From Miltoncostaea sp963703045 (GTDB taxonomy: Bacteria > Actinomycetota > Thermoleophilia > Miltoncostaeales > Miltoncostaeaceae): a DNA stretch of 64,000 bases. The notes under the pieces were generated by a model. That model made no database searches. It saw only the letters and a list, made by a program, of their open reading frames with translations, and was not told the DNA's origin. Location: NCBI GenBank assembly GCA_963703045.1, contig OY969782.1, positions 1,798,001-1,862,000 on the forward strand, written 5' to 3'. The position numbers and the translations under genes were made by a program. Position 1 is the first letter of the stretch, and each line of letters opens with the position of its first letter. Below, one piece after another: positions 56,805 to 64,000 of the stretch.

Positions 56805-58964
56805 TCACTTGATGAAAAGCATCTCCGAATAGCGCGGCAGCGGCCACAGGTCGTCGGCGACCGTGCGCTCGAGCTGGTCGGCGATCTGCCGCACCTCGCC
56901 CATGGCCGACATGACCGTGTCCCGCATGTAGACCGCCTCGTCCATCAGGTCGGTCGGGTGGTTCTCGTCCAGGTTGGCGGACTGCAGGGTCTTGATCGCC
57001 TTCGTGAACGCGGTCACCAGATCGGTCGTCTCCTTGGCGAGCGCGGTCAGGCCGGCCCCCTTGAGGATGACGATGTGGCGCGCCGCGGCCGGCAGCAGCA
57101 TCGTCGCGGCGATGTCCGCGGCCGTCTCGGCCTCGATGTTGAGCTTGGTGACGTACTGCTCGAGCGCCACCTCGTACCGCGAGTGCAGCTCGCGCTCGTC
57201 GAGCACCGCGTAGTTGCCGAACAGCGCCACCGCCGCGTCGCTCACCATCTCCGGCAGCGCGTCGGGCGTCGAGCGGAGGTTCTTGAGCCCCCGCGCGGCC
57301 GCCTCCCGGTGCCACTCGTCGGAGTAGCCGTCGCCGTCGAAGACGATCTTGCCGGCCGTCTTGTAGGTCGCGGCGATGACCTCGCCGAGCGCCCCCTCGA
57401 GGCTCTTGCCCGGCTTCTTCTTCGTGCCGGCCATCTTCGCGGTGAGGTCCTCGCAGAGCGAGTCGATGGCCTCGGCCACGATCGTGTTGAGGACCGTGTT
57501 GGCGAGGCTGGGCGACTGGCTCGACCCGAGCGCCCGGAACTCGAACCGGTTGCCGGTGAAGGCGAAGGGGCTGGTCCGGTTGCGGTCGCCGGTGTCGCGC
57601 GGGAGGTCGGGCAGCACGTGCGTGCCGAGGGTCATCACCTCGCGGACGACGCTCACGGCCGGCTCGCCGGCGGCGAGGGCGGTGAAGACGTCCTCCAGCT
57701 CCTTGCCGAGGAAGATCGAGATGATGGCCGGCGGCGCCTCGTTGGCGCCGAGGCGGTGGTCCTGGCCGGCTCCGGCGATCGAGGCCCTCAGCAGGCCCTG
57801 GTGCGTGTAGACCGCCGAGATGACGGCCGTGGCGAAGAACAGGAACTGCAGGTTGTCGTGCGGGGTGTCACCCGGATCGAGGAGGTTGGCCTCGTCCGTG
57901 CTCATCGACCAGTTGTTGTGCTTGCCCGAGCCGTTGACGCCCGCGAAGGGCTTCTCGTGCAGCAGGCAGACCAGGCCGTAGCGGCGCGCGACGTTCTGCA
58001 TCACCTGCATGCAGAGCTGCTGGTGGTCGGTGCCGACGTTCGAGTTCTCGAAGATCGGCGCGACCTCGTACTGCGCCGGCGCGACCTCGTTGTGGCGGGT
58101 CTTGATCGGCACGCCGAGCTTGGCGAGCTCCTGCTCGATCTCGAGCATGTACGCCAGCACCCGCTCGGGGATCGAGCCGAAGTAGTGGTCGTCGAGCTGC
58201 TGCCCCTTGGCCGGCTTGGCGCCGAACAGCGTGCGGCCCGTCGCCACCAGGTCGGGGCGCTGGTAGTAGAACTGCTCGTCGATCAGGAAGTACTCCTGCT
58301 CCGGCCCGATCGTCGTGTAGACGCGCGGCGTCGTCGAGTCGCCGAACAGCCGCAGGGCCCGCAGGGCCGCCTTGTTCAGGGCGCTCATCGAGCGCAGCAG
58401 CGGGATCTTGGTGTCGAGCGCCTCGCCGGTCCACGACGCGAAGGCCGTCGGGATGCAGAGGTAGGCGCCGTTCGGGTTCTCGAGCACGAACGCCGGGCTC
58501 GTCGGGTCCCAGGCGGTGTAGCCGCGGGCCTCGAAGGTCGCCCGGATGCCCCCGCTCGGGAAGCTCGAGGCGTCGGGCTCGCCGCGGATCAGCTCCTTGC
58601 CGGTGAACTGGGCGAGGGCGGTGCCGTCCCCGACCGGCCCGAAGAACGAGTCGTGCTTCTCGGCGGTCGACCCGGTGAGGGGCTGGAACCAGTGCGTGTA
58701 GTGCGTCGCGCCCTTCTCGAGGGCCCAGTCCTTCATGGCGAGGGCGACGGCGTCCGCGAGGCCGGGATCGAGCGGCTCGCCGCGGTCGATCGTGTTCTGC
58801 AGCTGGCGGAAGATCGTCTTCGGGAGCCGCTGGCGCTGCTCGTCGAGACCGAAGACGTTCGCACCGTAGATCGAGGTGCCGGGTATGGTCAGGTCGCTGG
58901 TGCCGATCGAGCCGTTCGGGCTCCACTGGGCGGCGACGACGTTGCTCTCTCGAACTCTCGGCAT
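56805..58964 (-). CDS. glnN: Glutamine synthetase type III
   Basis: 719 residues, the size of GSIII (about 700-730 aa), much longer than GSI or GSII. Motifs: TIPGTSIYGANVFG and QRLPKTIFRQL at the N-terminus; THYTHWFQPLTGSTAEKHDS; FPSGGIRATFEARGYTAWD; TIGPEQEYFLIDEQFY (metal ligands); KTRHNEVAPAQYEVAPIFE; GVNGSGKHNNWS (nucleotide/ammonium site); and GNRFEFRALGSS. It makes glutamine from glutamate, ammonium and ATP. ATG at 58964 with AAGGAGG upstream inside a palindrome. Divergent from the PucR-type regulator gene and followed by a hairpin terminator. Confidence 0.95.
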   Translation of the reverse strand: MPRVRESNVVAAQWSPNGSIGTSDLTIPGTSIYGANVFGLDEQRQRLPKTIFRQLQNTIDRGEPLDPGLADAVALAMKDWALEKGATHYTHWFQPLTGSTAEKHDSFFGPVGDGTALAQFTGKELIRGEPDASSFPSGGIRATFEARGYTAWDPTSPAFVLENPNGAYLCIPTAFASWTGEALDTKIPLLRSMSALNKAALRALRLFGDSTTPRVYTTIGPEQEYFLIDEQFYYQRPDLVATGRTLFGAKPAKGQQLDDHYFGSIPERVLAYMLEIEQELAKLGVPIKTRHNEVAPAQYEVAPIFENSNVGTDHQQLCMQVMQNVARRYGLVCLLHEKPFAGVNGSGKHNNWSMSTDEANLLDPGDTPHDNLQFLFFATAVISAVYTHQGLLRASIAGAGQDHRLGANEAPPAIISIFLGKELEDVFTALAAGEPAVSVVREVMTLGTHVLPDLPRDTGDRNRTSPFAFTGNRFEFRALGSSQSPSLANTVLNTIVAEAIDSLCEDLTAKMAGTKKKPGKSLEGALGEVIAATYKTAGKIVFDGDGYSDEWHREAAARGLKNLRSTPDALPEMVSDAAVALFGNYAVLDERELHSRYEVALEQYVTKLNIEAETAADIAATMLLPAAARHIVILKGAGLTALAKETTDLVTAFTKAIKTLQSANLDENHPTDLMDEAVYMRDTVMSAMGEVRQIADQLERTVADDLWPLPRYSEMLFIK

Positions 58965-58969
58965 GGTGC

Positions 58970-58981
58970 GGAGGGCCCTCC
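58970..58981 (-). promoter_or_regulatory. Palindrome overlapping the glnN ribosome binding site
   Basis: GGAGGGCCCTCC is a perfect 12-bp palindrome. On the minus strand it contains the AAGGAGG-like Shine-Dalgarno ahead of the glnN ATG at 58964. It could pair and mask the ribosome site, or be bound by a regulator. Confidence 0.4.
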
Positions 58982-59110
58982 TTTTCCTTGGCGCGGGCAG
59001 CGCCGGATGATACGACGGGTCCGCGACCGGGCGCTTTGTGACCATGGGCCAAACGCGCGCACCGATCTTTCGCCGTGGGGACAAACAGGGGCCTCTCGTG
59101 CACCGTCCGC

Positions 59111-59139
59111 TTGAATCCGGGTCCCCACCTCCCCATTGT
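59111..59139 (+). promoter_or_regulatory. Promoter of the PucR-type regulator, leaderless
   Basis: TTGAAT (59111-59116), 17 bases, CATTGT (59134-59139), then eight bases to the ATG at 59148. The -35 is good, the -10 weak. The eight-base gap equals that of other leaderless starts in the window. Confidence 0.45.
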
Positions 59140-59147
59140 CCAGCCGG

Positions 59148-60785
59148 ATGACGACGCGAATCGCACCGGTGGCGGCCGACGACGACACGACGACGCTCGC
59201 CGACCTGCTCGGCGTCCCCGCACTGCACGGCGCGCGGGTGGTGCCGTCGGGGGCGGCGCTCGGCGCGCGGGTGAGCGCCGTCGTGGTGGCCGACCCGGAC
59301 GTCCCGGCCGAGCGGGGCGCGCTCGTCGTGTGCCCCGGCGTGCCTCCGGCCACGCTCCCGGCCGGCGCCGTCGGCATCGTGTGCCGCACGCCACCGACCA
59401 CGCCCCTCGGCGTACCGGCCATCGTGCTCGCGTCGGGCGCGCCCTGGAGCGCGGTCATCGCGGGCCTCGCCGCCGCGGTGGCGGGCGGCCGCGCGGTCAC
59501 CGAGGGCGCGCGGGCGCGCACCGCCCTGCGGCGCCCGTTGCTCGCGGGGCTCGGCCACCCCGGGCTGGTCGAGACCGCCTCGACGCTGCTCGGCCTGCCG
59601 GTCGCGATCCTCGACGAGTACCTCGACGTGCTGGGCACCGCCGGCCTCGACGCCGAGCAGGACACCTTCCTGGCCGAGGCGATCCAGCGGGCCCGCGGGC
59701 ACGGGCCGGCGTCGATCCTCGGCCCGTTCGTCGAGGAGGCGATGCCCGGGGTGCAGCGAGAGCTGATCAGCGCCCCCGCGGGCGTCATCGGGGTGCTGGT
59801 GGTCTGGTCGCCGGCGCCGCTCGGCGCCGTCGGGCTCGCGGTGGTGGCCGAGCTCGGCATCGCAACGATGCTCGAGCGCGCCCGCGAGGAGGTGCGCATC
59901 GAGACCGAGTCGCGGCTGCGCGGCGATCTCATCGAGGAGCTGCTGGCCGGCGAGATCGTCAGCCGCGAGTCGCTCGTGCGACGCGCCCGCCACCTCGGGG
60001 CCGACCTCTCGGACGGGGCGGTCGCCCTGATCGGGAAGCTCCAGGACCCTCACACCGAGGGGCGGTTGATCACCGATCCGCGGCTCGTGCGACGCTTCCT
60101 GCAGCAGGCCCGGGCCGCCATGGACCTCCACTGGCCGCGCTCACTGGTCGACTGGAACGAGGGGCGCCTGCTCGCCCTGCTCCCGCCCGGCTCCTCCGGC
60201 TCGGGCGACCCGACCCGCGAGGAGATCGAGGCGCAGGCGTTCACCCTCGGCAAGCGCCTGCTCGGCGCCACCCGCGAGACGGTGCCGGGCCTCGCGCTCA
60301 CGCTGGCCCTCTCGCGCTACACCCCCGAACCCGAGCGGCTCGGGATCGCCCTCGACGAGGCGCGGCTCGCGCTCTCGATCGGCGAGCGCCTGGGACGCGT
60401 GGGCGAGGTCGTCACCTTCGAGGAGACCGGCACCTACAAGCTGCTCTTCCAGATCTTCGCCGACCGCCCCGAGGAGCTGATCTCGTTCTACGACCAGACG
60501 ATCGCGCCGCTGGTCCGCTACGACGAGCAGTACCAGACCGAGCTCGTCGGGACGCTGTCGACCTACCTCGGCCACGACTGCAACCTGGCCGCCACGGCGA
60601 GCACCCTCTACACGCACCGGCACACCGTGCGCTATCGGCTGGATCGCATCGCCGAGCTCTCGGGGCTGGACATCGCCAAGACCGACGACCGCGAGAAGCT
60701 CTCGCTCGGCCTGAAGGCCATGCGCCTGCTGGGCCGCCGGGTGGCGACGGGAGCGGGGAAGACCTCCAAGCGCCGCGCGAGCTGA
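59148..60785 (+). CDS. PucR/CdaR-type transcriptional regulator
   Basis: 545 residues. The N-terminal region (1-130) resembles the PucR ligand domain (TTLADLLGVPALHGARVV, ADPDVPAERGALVVCPG). The middle contains a GAF-like part (ILDEYLDVLGTAGL) and helix RLRGDLIEELLAGEIVSRES; a GGDEF-like CdaR region follows (LALSRYTPEPERLGIALDEA). The C-terminal HTH_30 reads ELVGTLSTYLGHDCNLAATA, TLYTHRHTVRYRLDRIAELS. These are activators responding to small molecules, often purine or glycine/nitrogen related. Divergent from glnN with 183 bases between starts, so control of glnN is a reasonable inference. TTG 59136 is an alternative start. Confidence 0.82.
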   Translation: MTTRIAPVAADDDTTTLADLLGVPALHGARVVPSGAALGARVSAVVVADPDVPAERGALVVCPGVPPATLPAGAVGIVCRTPPTTPLGVPAIVLASGAPWSAVIAGLAAAVAGGRAVTEGARARTALRRPLLAGLGHPGLVETASTLLGLPVAILDEYLDVLGTAGLDAEQDTFLAEAIQRARGHGPASILGPFVEEAMPGVQRELISAPAGVIGVLVVWSPAPLGAVGLAVVAELGIATMLERAREEVRIETESRLRGDLIEELLAGEIVSRESLVRRARHLGADLSDGAVALIGKLQDPHTEGRLITDPRLVRRFLQQARAAMDLHWPRSLVDWNEGRLLALLPPGSSGSGDPTREEIEAQAFTLGKRLLGATRETVPGLALTLALSRYTPEPERLGIALDEARLALSIGERLGRVGEVVTFEETGTYKLLFQIFADRPEELISFYDQTIAPLVRYDEQYQTELVGTLSTYLGHDCNLAATASTLYTHRHTVRYRLDRIAELSGLDIAKTDDREKLSLGLKAMRLLGRRVATGAGKTSKRRAS

Positions 60786-60813
60786 GCACGGCCGCGGCAG
60801 CGTCCACCGACGT

Positions 60814-60990
60814 GTCGACGCCTGCCCCGAGTGCCGGGGCGTATGGCTCGACCGCATCCTCGACCGCGAGCGGCGCGCGGCGGCCGGAGTGCGCGACGAC
60901 GACGAGGACGTCTTCTCGGAGATGGAGGGCCGCGGCGGCGACCGCGGACGGCCGGCGCCCTCCCGGGCCCGGGACCGATCGTTACGGCCG
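60814..60990 (+). pseudogene. Remnant of a zf-TFIIB-type zinc-ribbon protein
   Basis: Between the regulator and the convergent PabC-like gene one frame reads VDACPECRGVWLDRILDRER and then an acidic tail (VRDDDEDVFSEMEGRGGDRG). CPxCxGxWLD is the second half of the zf-TFIIB zinc ribbon; the first CxxC half and a start codon are missing, and the frame has no stop before entering the opposite gene. It looks like a degraded or frameshifted gene. A chance frame is possible, though the motif match is specific. Confidence 0.4.
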
Positions 60991-61010
60991 GCGCGCGTGC
61001 CGCACCCCCC

Positions 61011-61793
61011 TCAGCCGGACGCCAGCGCCCCCCGCAGCACCTCGTCGATCCGCCGCGCCCACGGACCCGGCGTGCCCGCCCCGACCGGTTCGCCGTCGAC
61101 GACCGTCACGGCGACCGCCCCGCGCACCGCGTTCGTGAGCACGATCTCCGAGGCCGCCCGCCACGCCTCCTCACCGACGGCCTCCTCGCGCACCGGCAGG
61201 CGCTCCCGCACCACGCCCCTCGCCACCCCGGCCAGCAGCCCGCGCGCGGGCGCGGTCCACAGCTCTCCGCCCACCACGCAGAAGGCGCTGGCGAGGGCCG
61301 CCTCGCCCAGCCGACCGTCCGCGTCGAGCAGCAGCGCGTGGCCGGCGCCCGCCGCCTCGGCGCGACGCTGCCACAGGCGGTGCCGCGCGTAGGAGAGGGA
61401 CTTGTGCTCGGCCAGGGGGTCGGTGTGGAGCCACGCGCCCCGCGCCGTCACGGCCGTCGCGGTCGGCTCCGCCGCCGGGAGCGGGGTCACCTCCACGAGC
61501 AGCGTCGGTCGTCCGGTGGCCGTCAGGCGCACGCGCGCCGGCGCGTCGCCGAACGCCGCCAGGGCGGCCGCGACCGCGGCGCGCGCCCCGTCGGCGCCGG
61601 GCATCGCCTCGAGCCCCAGCGTGCGCGCCGACGCGAGCAACCTCGCGAGGTGGCGGTCGAGCAGGGCGACGGCGCCCCCCTCGGCGCGCATCGTCTCGAA
61701 CAGGCCCTCGCCCCAGCGCACGCCCGGGTCGTCGATCGGCAGGGCCGCCCGGACGGGGTCGACGAGCGCCCCGTCGAGCCAGACGACCCTCAC
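61011..61793 (-). CDS. PLP-dependent aminotransferase class IV, aminodeoxychorismate-lyase-like
   Basis: 260 residues from GTG 61793. WLDGALVDP, PIDDPGVRWGEGLFETMRAEGG with the Arg/Glu pattern of the family and LDRHLARLLASARTLG. The PLP-binding Lys is in EHKSLSYARHRL, and LGEAALASAFCVVGG is the family phosphate/Glu signature. EIVLTNAVRGAVAVTVVDGE closes the fold. Most like PabC (4-amino-4-deoxychorismate to 4-aminobenzoate for folate) or a D-amino-acid/branched-chain aminotransferase; the two cannot be separated by eye. No pabA/B neighbour is seen here. Confidence 0.78.
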   Translation of the reverse strand: MRVVWLDGALVDPVRAALPIDDPGVRWGEGLFETMRAEGGAVALLDRHLARLLASARTLGLEAMPGADGARAAVAAALAAFGDAPARVRLTATGRPTLLVEVTPLPAAEPTATAVTARGAWLHTDPLAEHKSLSYARHRLWQRRAEAAGAGHALLLDADGRLGEAALASAFCVVGGELWTAPARGLLAGVARGVVRERLPVREEAVGEEAWRAASEIVLTNAVRGAVAVTVVDGEPVGAGTPGPWARRIDEVLRGALASG

Positions 61794-61914
61794 GTGCCCG
61801 CGCCGGCCGAGCGCGCGCGGGCGTGTGTGAGAATGGCCCCCGGAAGAGCCACGGGGCAGGGGGTCGCTCCACGCCGCACGCGGCTGACGCTAGCACCGCC
61901 CGAGGGGGAGCAGA

Positions 61915-62397
61915 ATGAGACAGACCATCGCCTTCCAGGCCACCAGCTTCGACTGCTCGCCCGTGACCGTCGAGGTCCACGAGGATCAGGAGCCGCACGA
62001 CCCGGAGTCGCTGCCGGTCGCGCTGCTGGCCTTCGAGAGCGGCACGAACGTCGTGCTGACGCTGCCGCTCGCGGTGGCGGACGCCGAGAACATGATGAAC
62101 GCGTTCACGCAGGCCGAGCCCTACCGGCAGGAGCTCGGCGACGCCGGCGCGTGGGAGCCCCAGCCGTCGGGGCTGCCGGACGGCCTCTTCTGGGCGCTCC
62201 AGCCGAACGTCGTCGGGGTCTCGGTCACCCCGCCCCAGGACACCGCCGACGGCCTCGTGCCCCATTGGACCCTGGCGTTCGACGACGAGGACGGCAGCCA
62301 GGTGCAGATCGCCGTCAGCGACCCCATGTGCGTGCAGATCGTCCGATCGCTGGCCGACGTCGCCCAGGGTCGTATGGAGGCTCCCGGCGAAAACTAG
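61915..62397 (+). CDS. Conserved-looking protein of unknown function
   Basis: 160 residues. Starts MRQTIAFQATSFDCSPVTVE; no signal peptide and no membrane segment. Acidic overall, with AFESGTNVVLTLPLAVADAE, LFWALQPNVVGVSVTPPQ, WTLAFDDEDGSQVQIAVSD and a helical end VQIVRSLADVAQG. Predicted compact alpha/beta cytoplasmic protein. GGGGGAGCAG before the ATG is a good ribosome site. It precedes the nitrite/sulfite reductase by 58 bases, which hold a palindrome. I do not recognise the family. Confidence 0.65.
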   Translation: MRQTIAFQATSFDCSPVTVEVHEDQEPHDPESLPVALLAFESGTNVVLTLPLAVADAENMMNAFTQAEPYRQELGDAGAWEPQPSGLPDGLFWALQPNVVGVSVTPPQDTADGLVPHWTLAFDDEDGSQVQIAVSDPMCVQIVRSLADVAQGRMEAPGEN

Positions 62398-62398
62398 G

Positions 62399-62415
62399 GA
62401 TACCCGCCGGGTATC
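62399..62415. promoter_or_regulatory. Perfect palindrome, likely operator for the nitrite/sulfite reductase gene
   Basis: GATACCC-GCC-GGGTATC: a perfect 7-bp inverted repeat with a three-base spacer, two bases after the preceding stop and 40 bases before the reductase ATG. AT-rich DNA (TGTTATTTT) right after it could hold a -10. The symmetric ATACCC/GGGTAT half-sites are typical of a dimeric repressor site. Confidence 0.55.
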
Positions 62416-62455
62416 TGTTATTTTCACCGCCTCGTTCGAGACGGAGGCGGTGGGC

Positions 62456-64000
<1,545 letters not shown>

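Noticed and set aside
56958..59114. 718-codon plus-strand frame opposite glnN
   Set aside because: Antisense to a clear glutamine synthetase; Arg/Leu/Val-rich with no motif. A GC-bias shadow.

Overview
The window is about 64 kb of very GC-rich DNA. Start codons are often GTG, genes are commonly chained by ATGA or GTGA stop/start overlaps, and many operon heads look leaderless. Together with a type III glutamine synthetase, a PucR-type regulator, a DUF3054 protein and proteins rich in Ig-like repeats, this suggests a high-GC actinobacterium, perhaps of the Thermoleophilia type. That placement is an inference from gene style, not from a marker gene. No tRNA, rRNA, CRISPR array, insertion sequence or phage gene was seen.

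Layout. 1-2782: the end of a TPR-like gene, an ABC-2 permease, then on the minus strand a DUF3054 membrane protein and an NAD-type malic enzyme carrying an ACT domain. 3027-17763: one giant secreted or surface protein (about 4,910 aa once repaired) with 41 Ig-like modules of two alternating types and a triplicated C-terminal motif. As given, its reading frame is broken by four +1 frameshifts, two of them identical. 17773-18213: a small membrane-anchored protein.

18321-43807 is a surface-polysaccharide locus. It holds GDP-deoxyhexose synthesis (rmd, gmd), an ABC exporter (permease plus Wzt-like ATPase), at least eight glycosyltransferases, four SAM methyltransferases, a Wzx-like flippase, two large polytopic GT-C-like proteins and rfbC. 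43953-49437 on the minus strand is a separate coupled cluster: a sigma factor fused to a zinc-finger and membrane segment, a secreted Ig-like protein, and a second secreted Ig-like protein with an HExxH metallopeptidase-like domain. 49624-50590 holds a thioesterase and a phosphatase-like protein. 50711-55820 resumes polysaccharide genes: glycosyltransferase, methyltransferase, the membrane-initiating polyprenyl phosphate sugar-phosphotransferase, a coiled-coil protein and another glycosyltransferase. 55834-62397: a HhH-GPD DNA glycosylase, glnN with a divergent PucR regulator, a PabC-like PLP enzyme and an unknown protein. 62456-64000 is a nitrite/sulfite reductase running off the window end, preceded by a perfect palindrome.

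How the genes work together. The sugar-nucleotide enzymes, initiating transferase, glycosyltransferases, methyltransferases and two export routes (ABC exporter and flippase) are consistent with assembly and export of one or more methylated, deoxyhexose-containing surface glycans. The Ig-repeat proteins and the sigma cluster suggest that the same neighbourhood builds and controls the outer cell surface. glnN, its likely regulator and the nitrite/sulfite reductase form a small nitrogen/sulfur assimilation edge.

Quality caveat. Many genes here, densest at 23.1-27.8 kb, carry single-base frameshifts while conserved motifs continue in another frame. I read most of these as sequence errors and annotate the repaired extent of each gene. 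No stretch above 300 bases lacks a gene.
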